DNA of 64,000 bases, from NCBI GenBank assembly GCA_018242485.1, contig JAFEBV010000041.1, positions 1-64,000 on the forward strand, given 5' to 3'. Below, piece after piece: positions 18,201 to 27,348 of this stretch. The stretch is from Pseudomonadota bacterium (GTDB lineage: Bacteria > Pseudomonadota > Gammaproteobacteria > Xanthomonadales > Xanthomonadaceae). The notes beneath the pieces are model-generated. The model saw only the letters and a program-made list of their open reading frames with translations. It was not told the DNA's origin and did no database searches. How positions within the stretch are numbered: the first letter of the stretch is position 1; each line of letters starts with the position of its first letter. The translations under genes were made by a program, and so were the position numbers.

Positions 18201-19336
18201 TCCTGCACAAGCTTGCGCGGCACGCCCAGACCCAGCATGCCCAAGGTATCGGCTATGGAACCCAGCGCATCGGCTTGCGTACCGAGATCGGTCGCAGACG
18301 AACCGCTGGCGCGCAGATGCAGATCGAGCGCATCCTTGACACGCAGCAGGTCTTCCTTGATGCCTGCAGCAACCGTATCGAGCAGTTCGCGGTTGTGCCC
18401 GGCGAGGCTGCCTCGGGCGTGCGCGAGATCGCTTTCGTCGAGTTGCTCGCGCTCCAGCCCGAACGCCTCGCGGATGGCGACGATCCGCGCATCCTCGGTC
18501 GGCGCGCTGGAGGCGAAATACAGCAACTGACGAGTCAGCTCGCCCGGCGGGCGCGCCTCGAACGCCGCTTCGCCGTCGTCGGCCAAGCGCTTGATTTCTC
18601 CGTCGAGCTTCGCCACGGCCTGCCGCAAGGGCTTGCCGGCGGCGAACATGTTGGCCGCGACCGCGCCGAGAACTCCCGAGGCGATCCAGAACAACTTGCG
18701 CGCCGATTCCGTACTGACCGCCGCGAACACGCGCCCGCAGGCATCCGCCAGCGGAGCGGCGGCGTCCGCACGCGCCCCGTCGCGCAGCCACGCGCCCAGC
18801 GCGGCCGCGAACGCATCGCGCGCTGGTTGCAGGGTCGAGCGCAATTGCGGGGGCGCCAGCGGCTGAGGCGCCGGCCCGGCCGCTGCGGGCAACGGTCGGT
18901 TGACATCCACCGGAAACAGGACGCTTTCCGGCACCACCTTTTCGCCGCGCGCGCCGCGCAGATCGTTGAGCAGCGGCAACAGCACCAGCGGCACGTCCTT
19001 GAGGCCGCTCTGCAAACGCTCCAGATAATCCGGCAACTGCATGATGCTGCGCATCAGCGCGGCATAGGCCTCGTCGCGATCGGGCACGGCGTCGCCGAGC
19101 AGCGCGTCGGCAAGTTGCTCCATCTCTTCTGCAACCATCGCTGCGCCGTAGATTTCCACCATGCGCAAGGCGCCTTGCACCTGATGCAAATGCGCGGCGC
19201 AGGCCTGCATCTGGCTGCGGTCGCCGCCGTCCTCGACGAACGCCTCCAGCGCCATGCGCGCCTGTTTGAGCGATTCGTCGAGCTCGGGCTTGACCCAGCT
19301 CAGCGCGGTGAAATTGGTGTCCTGTTCCAGCCTCAT
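12245..19336 (-). CDS. chpA: hybrid chemotaxis kinase ChpA with multiple Hpt domains and long coiled-coil repeats
   Basis: 2363-aa histidine kinase of the twitching/cAMP Chp pathway. Order: N-terminal Hpt-like bundles, some degenerate (first with HQVQGAL); an Ala/Pro linker; an Hpt with FHTLKGSGRLVGA; a further Hpt with IHTISGAF; a tandem-repeat region of AEAERLAAEH/Q units (about 1020-1190) and another of AEAER units (about 1380-1457); an Hpt with LHTLKGGARMCG; the CheA dimerisation and HATPase domains (HMLRNSAVHG, DDGRGLN, GRGVGMDVV); a CheW domain; and a C-terminal receiver (MVVDDSITMRK, LLDIEMPRMDG, GKPY). Overlaps chpB; 73 bp after pilJ with no pilK between. Pseudomonas ChpA lacks these repeats and is shorter. 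Confidence 0.93.
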   Translation of the reverse strand: MRLEQDTNFTALSWVKPELDESLKQARMALEAFVEDGGDRSQMQACAAHLHQVQGALRMVEIYGAAMVAEEMEQLADALLGDAVPDRDEAYAALMRSIMQLPDYLERLQSGLKDVPLVLLPLLNDLRGARGEKVVPESVLFPVDVNRPLPAAAGPAPQPLAPPQLRSTLQPARDAFAAALGAWLRDGARADAAAPLADACGRVFAAVSTESARKLFWIASGVLGAVAANMFAAGKPLRQAVAKLDGEIKRLADDGEAAFEARPPGELTRQLLYFASSAPTEDARIVAIREAFGLEREQLDESDLAHARGSLAGHNRELLDTVAAGIKEDLLRVKDALDLHLRASGSSATDLGTQADALGSIADTLGMLGLGVPRKLVQEQRAAIRQIADGQRAANEATLLEIAGSLLQVEATLDDQVARLGQQAQAAESEGVVAVPLRESQEALGALIKESVANFVQARQCFVAFIEAGWDHAQLHDVPRLLDEVSGAMHLLEQPRAARQLRALSVFTQFELVKLQRVPDAAQMDRLADALASLEYFLEALRDHRPQRDRILELAEQGLVALGYWPIPAAAEQALAAAAAAAATAPPLPPKPAEPVVVAPVVESAPATPVVEAAPAATAPASVEPPAVVEPAAAVVPHTAPVQPAAEPVAAAPAKPKSSKNYGFADSAEIDDDIREVFIEELDEEINNLGELYEQWCAAPSDMEILRPLRRVFHTLKGSGRLVGASELGEFSWKFEGMLNRVLDGSRPPSPPVLALIGLARETLPQFRGALMSSDFDVTADIEGMKECADRLAAGEEAFYQPRGEAAPAAEIPEVDAAHAEVAAPEPVVEPAPVAVEALPVESVAASATVEHVEAEPAVVEPEIAHAASEAEGLPEGAAYATVDPMLLEILRTEVGAHLQTIQQWVAASVGAPQQASDALLRAIHTISGAFAMTEVPLITEALSPTEGYVRRLLAHRIVTSAEGIALLGDVANAIETVLAALQMAAPIIHSQEVLAGRAIALRDALPEPSAPILPMPVEDDAETERFAAEQAEAERLAAEQAEAARLAAEHAEAERLAAEHAEAERLAAEQAEAERLAAEQAEAARLAAEHAEVERLAAEHAEAERLAAEQAEAERLAAEQAEAARLAAEHAEAERLAAEHAEAERLAAEHAEAERLAAEHAEAERLAAEHAEAERLAAEEHAEAERVVAEQVAIERAAAEKAEAERLAADQAEAERLAAERHAGDVAEMERLIAAMATELGRPVEATHDAAELGDPASEPLAETHRADGAATIDSMPTESSVHEPVEVESHAQQHADQAPVETEPVVPEAAQAHEYALASADADLRAAEQAEAERLEYERLEAEYAEQARLAEEQRRAAEQAEAERLEYERLETEYAEQTHRAEAERAEAERAEAERAEAERADAERAEAERAEAERAEAERIEAERAEAERAEAERIEAERAEAERAEAERVEAEHAEAERLAAEQADADRRAHEAAERAATEAMGAQFAQAAQDAASAHAFEAPVDEAPVATPAPSSPVLAIIPVGTDPDPDVPLDMTDVDPDLLDIFVEETTDILDHSDGLLSRLSESPTEREFVVGLQRDLHTLKGGARMCGMMPMGELAHAMESVLESAADSRMELGSQGVAVLEQGFDRLHGMLTRITNRQSVALPQHMIGVFNALSRGILPTAPAAAVSEVPTDPVETAMPVPEPEIASIPVEPVASEAVPADPEPAPTVEPIRAVADDAAGKAKLKPLSAPVEAAFDGDDDIGVRAPQEQVRIRADLLDRLVNYAGEVAIYRARLEQQLGTFRTHLDEMEQTTTRLRQQLRKLEIETEAQISARYQRAGDEEKSFDPLELDRFSTQQQLTRALAEAAADMTSLHTSLDDVTRQYETLLLQQSRVSSELQDGLMRTRMVPFDALVPRLRRVVRQAGTETGKQIQLKVEGAQGEMDRNVLDRMTAPLEHMLRNSAVHGLETPAERADAGKPEEGTVTVSMRREGSEVVMQVSDDGRGLNREAIRRKAIDRGLLKADATIADNALYAFILESGFSTADTVSRLAGRGVGMDVVHNEIRQLGGSLQLESESGKGTVFTIRLPFTLAVTQAAIVKIGETSFAVPISSVQGVGRIARGELEKQLASDAPVFQYGGEDYAIHDLGRLLEQAPAKAANSLQMPLLLSRSGDVRAAICVDEVLGSREIVVKPVGPQVSSIPGIFGATIMGDGRVMMILDVVPLVRRASAQAALPAEPVIEAEPEVRRIPLVMVVDDSITMRKVTGRVLERNNLEVLAAKDGVDAIEKMAEVVPDVMLLDIEMPRMDGYELATHMRNDPRLRDVPIIMITSRSGDKHRQRAFEIGVNRYLGKPYQEAELMRNVFELLTPVQQDG
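14966..15194 (-). repeat. 15-nt tandem repeat inside chpA (AEAER units)
   Basis: About fifteen copies of a 15-nt unit, on the plus strand close to GCTTCGGCGCGTTCG, encoding A-E-A-E-R with occasional Ile, Val or Asp substitutions. All copies are in frame, giving a helix with Glu and Arg spaced for salt bridges. Confidence 0.9.
15782..16271 (-). repeat. 30-nt tandem repeat with 120-nt higher order inside chpA
   Basis: Roughly sixteen in-frame copies of a 30-nt unit encoding A-E-A-E-R-L-A-A-E-H/Q. Blocks beginning at 15961, 16081 and 16201 are nearly identical over 55-60 nt, showing a 120-nt higher-order unit amplified at least three times. The near identity suggests recent slippage or unequal recombination, so copy number probably varies between strains. 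Confidence 0.92.
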
Positions 19337-19409
19337 CCCGGAGTCCTGTCAGTGTGCCGTTCCATCGTCGCGATGGCACGGCGTCATGCTGGCATGCGAA
19401 ACGTCCCGA

Positions 19410-21428
19410 TCAGCCCGGCAGCTTGAAGTCGGCGACCGAGCGCCGCAGGTTCGCGGCAAGCTGGGCCAGGTTGCCGATCGACTCGGCGGTCTGGCTGGCG
19501 CCCTGCGAGGTCTGCGAGGTGATTTCCTGAATCGTGTTCATCGTCGCGGTGATGTCCGATGCCGCATCGGACTGCTGCCGCGCAGCGGTGGAGATGTTCG
19601 AGATCAGGTTGGCAAGGTCGGTCGACACCGTTTCGATCTCGCCCAGCGCCAGACCTGCGTCCTCGGCCAGACGGGCACCCGACACCACCTCGGCGGTAGT
19701 CTGTTCCATCGAATTCACCGCTTCGTTGGTATCGGACTGAATCGTCTGCACCAGCGTCTCGATGCGCTTCGTGGCGTTGGATGCGCGTTCTGCGAGACGC
19801 TGCACTTCGTCGGCCACCACCGCGAATCCGCGGCCCGCCTCGCCGGCCGATGCGGCCTGAATGGCGGCGTTCAACGCAAGGATGTTGGTTTGCTCGGAGA
19901 TGTCGTTGATCAGCTCCACGATCGAGCCGATTTCCTGCGAGGACTCGCCGAGGCGCTTGATGCGCTTGGAAGTTTCCTGGATCTGGTCGCGGATGGAATC
20001 CATGCCTTGAATCGTCTGCCGCACCACGTCGGCGCCCTTGGCGGCGATCTGCACCGAGCGCTGGGCTACCTCGGCCGACTCGGCGGAGTTCTTCGACACC
20101 TCGTCGATCGACGCCGCCATTTCGGAAATCTTGTCGGAGGCGGTGTTGATCTGCTGCGCCTGATGCTCGGCGGCGTCGGCGAGGTGCATGGCGGTCGCCT
20201 GGGTTTCCTGCGATGCCGCAGCCACCTGTACGGCGGTCTCGTTGATCGTCGTCACGAGGCTTCGCAGCTCTTCGACGGCGAGGTTGATCGAGTCCGCGAT
20301 GGCGCCGGTGATGTCCTCGGTCACCGTCGCGCGCACGGTCAGGTCGCCCTCGGCGAGCGAACCGGTTTCGTTCAGCAGGCGCATGATCGCTTCCTGGTTG
20401 CGCTGGCTGTCTTCCTGCGACTTGCGGAACCGGGTGCGCTGATCGGAGTAGATCTTGACGGCCGCGCCGATCAAGCCGAGCAGCAGGCCGATGGCGGAAG
20501 CAGCCGCCCAGTAGGTGTTGGGGAAGAAACGCCGCAGGGAGATGTTGTTGAAGGCGTTGTACAAATCCTGCGCATTGGTGAGCAACTGCCCGGAACCGTC
20601 GGAAATCTGCTTGTTGGCGTCCTGCACCGCGGAGTACTGCTTGGCGGATGAGAGGATGGTGCCGATCGACTGCTGCGCGTCGTTGTTCAGGCGCGCGACC
20701 TGCGACAGCGACGCCACCGAACCCGAACCGTTGAGTTTGGTGATGCCAAGGGTGGAATCGCCCTCCTGGAAGCCCTTGAGCACGTTGTTGAACATGGTCG
20801 AGTCGCGGCCCAACGCATCGGCCGCGCCCTGCCCGGTCGCACCGCCTACGCGCACCTGCGCCACGTCGCCGGCGATCTTGTTGACGAGGTTGATCTGGCG
20901 CATAGCCATGAACAATTGCTGCGCCGGCGCACCGCCGTCGGACATGGCGCGCGCGACCTCGTCGAGGCGCGCCTGCAACTGCGGCACTGCGCTGGTGAAC
21001 TTGTCGGCGTTCTGGGCGATGCCGGTCACCTGATCCTGGTTGCGGATGATGAGATCGGCATTGGAGGACATCGAACCCCAGGTGCCGGCCAGCGTTTCCA
21101 GCGGCCCGCCGACCGCCTGCGCGCCGGCATAGCCGCCGTACAGGCCCTTGCCCTGCTGGAGCTGCTTGACGTCGGTGTCGATGGCATCGCGCGTGGTTTT
21201 GAAACTCGTGAACGAGTTCTGGTCGCCGGCCACGGCGTCAGCGCCCTGCTTGGCCAACTGCTGCGACTTCACCTGGATGTCGGCGACGAGGCCGCGCGCC
21301 CAGGTCTCGCGGTTGGTCTGCAAGGTCGATGCCAAGTAGTTGGCGACGAACACCGCCGCCGACACACCCACCAAAGCCATCCAGAACGTGGTACCGCGCC
21401 CTGCCAGTCCGCCGCCTACATTGCTCAT
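19410..21428 (-). CDS. pilJ: methyl-accepting chemotaxis protein PilJ
   Basis: 672-aa transmembrane receptor that senses pilin/surface contact and drives ChpA. TM1 at about 15-34 ([20 protein letters not shown]), a periplasmic region of about 270 residues, TM2 at about 305-328, then a HAMP-like segment and a C-terminal MCP signalling hairpin ([17 protein letters not shown]). Length matches PilJ of other genera (about 680). The usual glutamate-containing methylation stretches flank the hairpin, but the operon has no pilK and chpB looks inactive. Confidence 0.93.
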   Translation of the reverse strand: MSNVGGGLAGRGTTFWMALVGVSAAVFVANYLASTLQTNRETWARGLVADIQVKSQQLAKQGADAVAGDQNSFTSFKTTRDAIDTDVKQLQQGKGLYGGYAGAQAVGGPLETLAGTWGSMSSNADLIIRNQDQVTGIAQNADKFTSAVPQLQARLDEVARAMSDGGAPAQQLFMAMRQINLVNKIAGDVAQVRVGGATGQGAADALGRDSTMFNNVLKGFQEGDSTLGITKLNGSGSVASLSQVARLNNDAQQSIGTILSSAKQYSAVQDANKQISDGSGQLLTNAQDLYNAFNNISLRRFFPNTYWAAASAIGLLLGLIGAAVKIYSDQRTRFRKSQEDSQRNQEAIMRLLNETGSLAEGDLTVRATVTEDITGAIADSINLAVEELRSLVTTINETAVQVAAASQETQATAMHLADAAEHQAQQINTASDKISEMAASIDEVSKNSAESAEVAQRSVQIAAKGADVVRQTIQGMDSIRDQIQETSKRIKRLGESSQEIGSIVELINDISEQTNILALNAAIQAASAGEAGRGFAVVADEVQRLAERASNATKRIETLVQTIQSDTNEAVNSMEQTTAEVVSGARLAEDAGLALGEIETVSTDLANLISNISTAARQQSDAASDITATMNTIQEITSQTSQGASQTAESIGNLAQLAANLRRSVADFKLPG

Positions 21429-21465
21429 GACTCGACCTCGATCGCCTGTGATTGGGATTCGCCGC

Positions 21466-22710
21466 TCACGCTGCGGCCTGCCTGAATTCCGGGGTGCGCG
21501 TCAACATGGCCATACTGAATACGCCCCAGTCGATATCGCCCACGTGGTAAACCTGCTTGATGAAATGGCCATAGCGCGTACCGGCCGCCATCTCGTCCGC
21601 CACCTTGTGGTTGTCGTTGAAGGTGCGCTGGCCGAACAACTGGTCGATCAGCACGGCGACATTGCCGCCCGCCTGCCGGATCACCATGACGCGCTGGCCT
21701 TCATACACCACCGTGCGCTCCCCTTCGAGAAACTGCTTGAGATCCACCACCGGCAGCAAGGTGCCGCGCACATTGGCCACGCCCAGCATCCACGGCTGGG
21801 TGCCGGGAACGTGGGTGACCTGCGGCATGCGGATGACTTCGACGATTTCCTCGAATCCGGTCACGAGGCGGCGACCGCCGATGCCGAAACCGACGCCACG
21901 CCAGTGGCCGGGGACATCGGATTCCTCGGGCAGCCCGGCGACATGCGCCAGCGACAGCGATTGATATTCTGTGAGCTTGGCAAACGCCGCCATGCGCGGC
22001 TCGCTCGGCCCAATGCGTTCCGGTTCGACCGCGACGGCTTCGACTTCGACCGGCTCGGCGGGAACGGCACCGGCCTCCGGCTCGGCGGCGGCGACAGCCG
22101 ACCCGTCGGCATGGGCGGCTTCATCCGTGCGCGTCTCCGATGCTGTCGGCGGCGGCACGTACCGATCAGCGGCGGCGAGCCATTCGCCCGGCTCGGCGAT
22201 CGGGATCGACTCGATGGTACGCGACGCCGCTACGTGCGGATCGACGGCGACGGCCCCCGCCAAGAGAGCCGAGGCATCGTCGAACTGCGGCAGCGGCGCT
22301 GGCGCTTGCGACGGCGCGCCGCCGAATGCGGGCGATTCGGGGGCTTCGGTTTCGACACCATCCACGCCGGTGTGCGAAACCATTTCCGCCTCGACGGCGT
22401 CCGCATCGGACTCAACCGCAGCCGTCTCGTGCGCGGGCGGCGCGTACTCCGCGGCGGGATCTTCGGTGAGTTCCGTCGCATCGGCTTGAGCGTCCAGCGC
22501 GTCGGCAGCGGGCTCCATTTGCTCGGCCTGCGCTTCGGCCACTGTAGCAGTCGCGCTTGCGCCGCCGTCCGCGGCCAGTGCGTCCACGGGTTCAGCCACT
22601 GGCGGAGGCGCATCGGCGGCGACCGGCTCGACCGGTGCCGCATCCAGCTCCGCAGGGCGGATGATCTTGACCGGGCCGGCCTTCTTGCTCTTGTTGCGAC
22701 GTTTGGCCAT
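21466..22710 (-). CDS. pilI: CheW-like adaptor PilI with long acidic N-terminal extension
   Basis: 414 aa from ATG 22710 ([15 protein letters not shown]). The last 140 residues are an ordinary CheW domain ([42 protein letters not shown]) that would bridge PilJ to ChpA. The first 270 residues are a basic start followed by a low-complexity Ala/Glu/Pro/Asp-rich region with no recognisable fold; PilI elsewhere is about 180 aa. Five bp separate it from pilH, so the short form starting nearer the CheW domain is unlikely to be the only product. Confidence 0.88.
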   Translation of the reverse strand: MAKRRNKSKKAGPVKIIRPAELDAAPVEPVAADAPPPVAEPVDALAADGGASATATVAEAQAEQMEPAADALDAQADATELTEDPAAEYAPPAHETAAVESDADAVEAEMVSHTGVDGVETEAPESPAFGGAPSQAPAPLPQFDDASALLAGAVAVDPHVAASRTIESIPIAEPGEWLAAADRYVPPPTASETRTDEAAHADGSAVAAAEPEAGAVPAEPVEVEAVAVEPERIGPSEPRMAAFAKLTEYQSLSLAHVAGLPEESDVPGHWRGVGFGIGGRRLVTGFEEIVEVIRMPQVTHVPGTQPWMLGVANVRGTLLPVVDLKQFLEGERTVVYEGQRVMVIRQAGGNVAVLIDQLFGQRTFNDNHKVADEMAAGTRYGHFIKQVYHVGDIDWGVFSMAMLTRTPEFRQAAA

Positions 22711-22715
22711 GACGG

Positions 22716-23084
22716 TCAGCCGATCCCCAGCAGGGAATTGATGCGCCCGATCAGATCCGCTTCGTTCGGTGGTTTGACCATGTACTCCTTGGCTCCCTGA
22801 CGCATGCCCCATGCCCTGTCGGTTTCCATCGCCTTGGTGCTCACGATGATCACCGGAATCGTGCTGGTCTTCGGATCCTTGCTCAACGCCCGCGTGGCCT
22901 GGAACCCGTTCATGCCCGGCAGGATCACATCCATCAACACCAGCGCCGGCAACTCCCGCCTGACCAGCTCGACCCCTTCCTCCGCGCTGCCCGCGCTGAT
23001 CACCTCGTGACCGTGCCGACGCAACATCTCGGTGAATACCGCCTTGTCGGTCAGCGAATCCTCGATGATTGCGATGCGTGCCAT
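22716..23084 (-). CDS. pilH: twitching motility response regulator PilH
   Basis: 122-aa single receiver domain. Acidic pocket Glu9-Asp10 (IIEDS), phospho-acceptor Asp in LVLMDVILPGMNGFQAT, switch Ser in IIVSTK and conserved Lys in YMVKPP. PilH acts as the counterpart of PilG downstream of ChpA and is linked to pilus retraction in Pseudomonas. Gap of 56 bp from pilG. Confidence 0.93.
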   Translation of the reverse strand: MARIAIIEDSLTDKAVFTEMLRRHGHEVISAGSAEEGVELVRRELPALVLMDVILPGMNGFQATRALSKDPKTSTIPVIIVSTKAMETDRAWGMRQGAKEYMVKPPNEADLIGRINSLLGIG

Positions 23085-23140
23085 GCTAAATCCCCGTTAC
23101 GGCCCGATCTGTGATGCGGTACTGCGATTGCCGGTACGTT

Positions 23141-23542
23141 TCAGCCCTTGGGAACGTGGGTGCGAATGGCCGACAGCAACTCTTCGCGGGTGAATGGTTT
23201 GGTGAGGTATTGCTCGGAACCGACGATCCGCCCCCGCGCCTTGTCGAACAGGCCGTCCTTGGAGGACAGCATGATCACTGGCGTGGAGCGGAACATCTGG
23301 TGGTTCTTGATGAGCGCGCAGGTCTGGTAGCCGTCCAGGCGCGGCATCATGATGTCCACGAAAATGATCTGCGGCTGGTGATCGGCGATCTTCGCCAGCG
23401 CCTCGTAGCCGTCGGTGGCGGTGACCACGTCGTAGCCTTCCCGCTTGAGCAGGCTCTCGGCGGTTCGCCGGATGGTCTTCGAATCGTCGATGACCATCAC
23501 TTTCAGCCCTTGGGCCGTGCCGCCGTTTTTCACGTCATCCAT
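23141..23542 (-). CDS. pilG: twitching motility response regulator PilG
   Basis: 133-aa single receiver, first gene of the Pil-Chp operon. Highly conserved stretch KVMVIDDSKTIRRTAE, phospho-acceptor Asp in IIFVDIMMPRLDGYQTCAL, and IMLSSKDGLFDKA. PilG, phosphorylated by ChpA, promotes pilus extension and adenylate cyclase activity in Pseudomonas. The start at 23542 gives a length close to PilG elsewhere (135); a longer frame to 23581 is possible. The neighbour on the other side is gshB, the same arrangement as in Pseudomonas. Confidence 0.93.
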   Translation of the reverse strand: MDDVKNGGTAQGLKVMVIDDSKTIRRTAESLLKREGYDVVTATDGYEALAKIADHQPQIIFVDIMMPRLDGYQTCALIKNHQMFRSTPVIMLSSKDGLFDKARGRIVGSEQYLTKPFTREELLSAIRTHVPKG

Positions 23543-23614
23543 CGATGATCCCCTGTCGCTGCCGGGTTCATGCTGGTTCACCTTTGTTCTGAGGAAGCTG
23601 CGGCGCGAACCCTC

Positions 23615-23643
23615 TATATCTCAGTCGGCCGCGATACTGTCAA
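23615..23643 (-). promoter_or_regulatory. putative sigma-70 promoter of the pilG-chpC operon
   Basis: Minus strand: TTGACA (23643-23638), 17-bp spacer, GATATA (23620-23615). The -35 box is a perfect consensus. Predicted start near 23607 leaves a leader of about 65 nt before pilG. Confidence 0.6.
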
Positions 23644-23755
23644 GCGTCTTCAACGCATTGCGCGGCATTTTGCACGTCCGGTGGCACCTGACTGCTACCA
23701 TCGGCGGCACGGCGAGCGGCCACCAAGCCCCCGGGTCGGGAACGAGGATACACCC

Positions 23756-24748
23756 ATGCGGAGCCTCAAGATGCTCGACATCGCCGTGGTCATGGATCCG
23801 ATCGGCGCCATCCACATCGCCAAGGACTCCACCTTCGCCATGCTGCTGGAGGCGCAGCGGCGCGGCCATCGGCTGCATTACGTGCTCCCGGGCGGCTTGG
23901 GGCTGTGCGATGGGCGGGCGCATGGCCCCTGCGCACCCTTGCAGGTGCGCGACGACCCGGCAGGCTGGTACACCCTCGGCGAAGCCGTCAACCGCCCGCT
24001 GGCGGGGCTGGACGCGGTACTGATGCGCACCGACCCGCCGGTGGACGCGGCCTACCTGCACGACACCCACATCCTGTCGCTGGCCCAGCGCGAAGGCGTG
24101 CTGGTGGTGAACGACCCGCAGGGTCTGCGCGACCTGAACGAGAAACTCGCCGCCTTCCTGTTCCCGCAGTGCTGCCCGCCGACCCTCGTGTCGCGCGATC
24201 CAGCGGCGCTGCGCGCTTTCGTCGAGGAACACCAGCAGGCCGTGCTCAAGCCGCTGGACGGCATGGGCGGGCGCTCGATCTTCCGCGCGAACGCCGGCGA
24301 CCCCAATCTCAATGTCATCCTCGAAACCCTGCTGGGCGGGTCGAAATCGCACCCCGGCCAACTGGTGATGGCGCAGCGCTACCTGCCGGAGATCGTCGCT
24401 GGCGACAAGCGCATCCTGCTGGTGGACGGCGAGCCGGTGCCGTATTGCCTCGCACGCATCCCGCAGGGCCGCGAGTTCCGCGGCAACCTCGCCGCCGGCG
24501 GGCGCGGCGAAGGCCGCGCGCTGAGCGAGCGCGATCGCTGGATCGCCGCCCAGGTCGGCCCCGAACTCAAGCGTCGCGGGATGATCTTCGTCGGCCTGGA
24601 CGTGATCGGCGACTGGCTGACCGAAGTCAACGTCACCAGCCCGACCTGCATCCGCGAATTGGACAAGCAGTTCCACATCAACATCGCCGGCATGCTGTTC
24701 GATGCCATTGAAAGACGCATCGCCACGCGCAATAACGAGGCGGAATGA
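23756..24748 (+). CDS. gshB: glutathione synthetase
   Basis: 330-aa ATP-grasp ligase joining gamma-glutamylcysteine and glycine. Typical motifs: IAVVMDPIGAIHIAKDST at the start, NDPQGLRDLNEKL, VLKPLDGMGGRSIF (ATP binding), REFRGNLAAGGRGEGRAL and EVNVTSPTCIRELD near the end. ATG 23756 is chosen for the GAGG 10 nt upstream; an internal ATG at 23771 is close to the usual start of the family. The stop overlaps tonB (ATGA). Confidence 0.96.
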   Translation: MRSLKMLDIAVVMDPIGAIHIAKDSTFAMLLEAQRRGHRLHYVLPGGLGLCDGRAHGPCAPLQVRDDPAGWYTLGEAVNRPLAGLDAVLMRTDPPVDAAYLHDTHILSLAQREGVLVVNDPQGLRDLNEKLAAFLFPQCCPPTLVSRDPAALRAFVEEHQQAVLKPLDGMGGRSIFRANAGDPNLNVILETLLGGSKSHPGQLVMAQRYLPEIVAGDKRILLVDGEPVPYCLARIPQGREFRGNLAAGGRGEGRALSERDRWIAAQVGPELKRRGMIFVGLDVIGDWLTEVNVTSPTCIRELDKQFHINIAGMLFDAIERRIATRNNEAE

Positions 24749-25632
24749 ATACCATCGCCGCCCCGTTGCCGCCGCGCCGCCGCATCGATCCGGAAGACCG
24801 CCTGATCGCCACATTGGCGCTGTCGGCGCTGGTACACGGCATCCTCGTGCTCGGCGTGGGCTTCACCCTCGAAGACCCCGCGCCGGTGGTGCCGACGCTG
24901 GACGTGATCCTCACCACCACCCGCACTCCTGAAGCGCCCAAACAAGCCGACTTTCTCGCCGAGGCGAACCAGCAAGGCGGCGGCGACAGCGATCGCGCGC
25001 AGCGGCCGGGCGAAGCGCAGTTGGCGGTGGTGCCCAAGCCGACGCCGGGCATCGCCCCGCAGCCGTTGCAGAAGGAAAACCCGCCGCCGCAACCAGACGC
25101 CGCACAACGCCTGCTTACCACCAGCGCATCGACACGCGACGTGATGGCGCCGCAGGAAGCGCAGCCGGTCAGTACCCTGCCCTTGCCGACCGGTGCCAAG
25201 CTGTCCGAGCAGGATCTGGAAATGGCGCGGCTGACGCCCGAACTGCAACGCCGCCTGCAAGCCGAGGCGCGGCGGCCGCTGCGCACCTTCATCAGCGCCA
25301 GCACGCAAGCCTACGAATACGCCGCCTACATGCGCGCCTATGTGGCTCGACTGGAGCGCATGGGCACGCTCAACTTTCCCGACGAGGCGCGCGAGCGCCA
25401 TCTATCCGGTTCGGTGGTGCTGACGGTGGAGATCCGCCGCGACGGCAGCCTCGCCGGTTCGCCGCAGGTGATCCAGTCCAGCGGCATCCCGGTGCTCGAT
25501 CAAGCCGCGCAGCAACTGGTGCGCATGGCCGCGCCCTTCGGTGAACTGCCGCGCACGAAGGACAATCCGGACATCCTCAACATCACCCGCACCTTCCACT
25601 ACGACGCCGGCGGCGCGACCCACGTGGAGTGA
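24745..25632 (+). CDS. TonB-family energy transducer
   Basis: 295 aa. A single N-terminal membrane anchor (about 25-42, ATLALSALVHGILVLGVGF) is followed by a Pro/Gln-rich periplasmic spacer and a C-terminal TonB-type domain with SVVLTVEIRRDGSLAGSPQV and LDQAAQQLVRMAAPFG. It is coupled to gshB by ATGA, an arrangement also found in Pseudomonas, where this gene (tonB3) affects twitching; a link to the neighbouring pil genes is therefore plausible here. Which receptors it serves cannot be told. Confidence 0.88.
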   Translation: MNTIAAPLPPRRRIDPEDRLIATLALSALVHGILVLGVGFTLEDPAPVVPTLDVILTTTRTPEAPKQADFLAEANQQGGGDSDRAQRPGEAQLAVVPKPTPGIAPQPLQKENPPPQPDAAQRLLTTSASTRDVMAPQEAQPVSTLPLPTGAKLSEQDLEMARLTPELQRRLQAEARRPLRTFISASTQAYEYAAYMRAYVARLERMGTLNFPDEARERHLSGSVVLTVEIRRDGSLAGSPQVIQSSGIPVLDQAAQQLVRMAAPFGELPRTKDNPDILNITRTFHYDAGGATHVE

Positions 25633-25633
25633 G

Positions 25634-25653
25634 GCCACGGCTTGGGCCGTGGC
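25634..25653. terminator. hairpin between tonB and hutU
   Basis: Perfect 8-bp stem GCCACGGC / GCCGTGGC with a TTGG loop directly after the tonB stop. There is no T-run on either side, so it may only be a transcript-end hairpin for the convergent pair. Confidence 0.4.
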
Positions 25654-25677
25654 ACCCACGAGGCGCGCGCGAGGCGC

Positions 25678-27348
25678 TCACGCCATCGGCAGCTTCAATC
25701 CCTGTTCCTTCGCGCAGGCGACGGCGATCTCGTAACCGGCATCGGCATGCCGCATCACCCCGGTGCCCGGATCGTTCCACAGCACGCGCGCGATGCGCCG
25801 ATCCGCAGCTTCGCTGCCATCGCACACAATCACCACGCCGCTGTGTTGCGAGTAACCCATGCCGACGCCGCCGCCGTGGTGGATCGATACCCACGTCGCG
25901 CCTCCTGCAACATTGAGCATGGCATTCAGCAGCGGCCAGTCGGAGACCGCGTCGGAACCGTCGCGCATGGATTCGGTTTCGCGGTTGGGCGATGCCACGC
26001 TACCGCTGTCGAGATGGTCGCGGCCGATCACGATCGGCGCTTTCAGCTCGCCCCGGCGCACCATCTCGTTGAACGCAAGCCCGAGCTTGTGGCGCTGACC
26101 CAGACCGACCCAGCAGATCCGCGCCGGCAATCCCTGGAAGCTGATCCGCTCGCGCGCCATGTCCAGCCAACGGTGCAGGTGCGCGTCGTCGGGAATGAGC
26201 TCCTTCACCTTGGCGTCGGTCTTGTAGACGTCTTCCGGATCGCCGGACAGCGCGACCCAGCGGAACGGGCCGACGCCGCGACAGAACAACGGCCGCACAT
26301 AGGCCGGCACGAAACCGGGGAAGTCGAATGCGTTGGCGCAGCCTTCGTCCTTGGCAACCTGGCGGATGTTGTTGCCGTAGTCGAAGGTCGGCACGCCCAT
26401 CCGCTGGAACGCGAGCATCGCCTCGACATGCACGCGCATCGACTGCTTCGCGGCGGCGCTGACGGCGTCGGGATTCGTGCGTTGCTCGGTCAGCCAACGC
26501 TCCACCGTCCAGCCGATCGGCAGGTAGCCATGCACCGGATCGTGCGCGGAAGTCTGATCCGTCACCGCATCCGGGCGCACGCCGCGACGCACGAGTTCAG
26601 GCAGGATTTCCGCGGCATTGCCCAGCAGGGCAATCGACTTCGCTGCGCCGGCTTGCGTGTAATTGGCGATGCGCGCCAGCGCGTCGTCCAGATCGCGCGC
26701 CTGCTCATCGACGTAGCGCGTGCGCAGGCGCATGTCGATGCGCGATTGCTGGCATTCGATGTTGAGCGAACACGCGCCGGCGAGCGAGGCTGCGAGCGGC
26801 TGCGCGCCACCCATGCCGCCGAGGCCGGCGGTGAGAATCCACTTGCCGGCGAGATTGCCGCCATAGTGCTGCCGGCCCATCTCCACGAAGGTTTCGTAGG
26901 TGCCCTGCACGATGCCTTGCGAACCGATGTAGATCCACGAACCGGCCGTCATCTGCCCGTACATCATCAGGCCCTTGCGGTCGAGTTCGTTGAAGTGCTC
27001 CCACGTCGCCCAGTGCGGCACGAGGTTGGAGTTGGCGATCAACACGCGCGGCGCATCGGCGTGCGTGGGGAACACGCCGACGGGCTTGCCGGATTGCACG
27101 AGCAGCGATTCATCGTCGCCCAGTTCGCGCAGCGATTTCAGGATCGCGTCATAGCAATCCCAATCGCGCGCGGCGCGGCCGATGCCGCCGTAGACGACGA
27201 GTTCGGCCGGGTTCTCCGCCACCTCCGGATCGAGGTTGTTCTGGATCATCCGGTACGGCGCTTCGGTCAGCCACGACTTGCAGGCGAGCGTGCTGCCGCG
27301 CGGGGCGCGGATGACACGGCTGGGGTCTTTGCGGTTCGATGCGGACAT
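25678..27348 (-). CDS. hutU: urocanate hydratase
   Basis: 556-aa NAD-dependent enzyme converting urocanate to imidazolone propionate, the second step of histidine breakdown. Full family length, with [18 protein letters not shown] at the start, the glycine-rich NAD segment [14 protein letters not shown], and [13 protein letters not shown] near the end. No hutH or regulator lies beside it; hutF and hutI are 9 kb away. Confidence 0.96.
   Translation of the reverse strand: MSASNRKDPSRVIRAPRGSTLACKSWLTEAPYRMIQNNLDPEVAENPAELVVYGGIGRAARDWDCYDAILKSLRELGDDESLLVQSGKPVGVFPTHADAPRVLIANSNLVPHWATWEHFNELDRKGLMMYGQMTAGSWIYIGSQGIVQGTYETFVEMGRQHYGGNLAGKWILTAGLGGMGGAQPLAASLAGACSLNIECQQSRIDMRLRTRYVDEQARDLDDALARIANYTQAGAAKSIALLGNAAEILPELVRRGVRPDAVTDQTSAHDPVHGYLPIGWTVERWLTEQRTNPDAVSAAAKQSMRVHVEAMLAFQRMGVPTFDYGNNIRQVAKDEGCANAFDFPGFVPAYVRPLFCRGVGPFRWVALSGDPEDVYKTDAKVKELIPDDAHLHRWLDMARERISFQGLPARICWVGLGQRHKLGLAFNEMVRRGELKAPIVIGRDHLDSGSVASPNRETESMRDGSDAVSDWPLLNAMLNVAGGATWVSIHHGGGVGMGYSQHSGVVIVCDGSEAADRRIARVLWNDPGTGVMRHADAGYEIAVACAKEQGLKLPMA

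Noticed and set aside
15539..19426. 1295-codon open frame antisense to chpA
   Set aside because: It is the reverse of the GC-rich, repeat-bearing chpA gene; its protein is a Cys/Phe/Gly shadow of the repeat and has no domain. The same applies to the long frame at 13187-15496.
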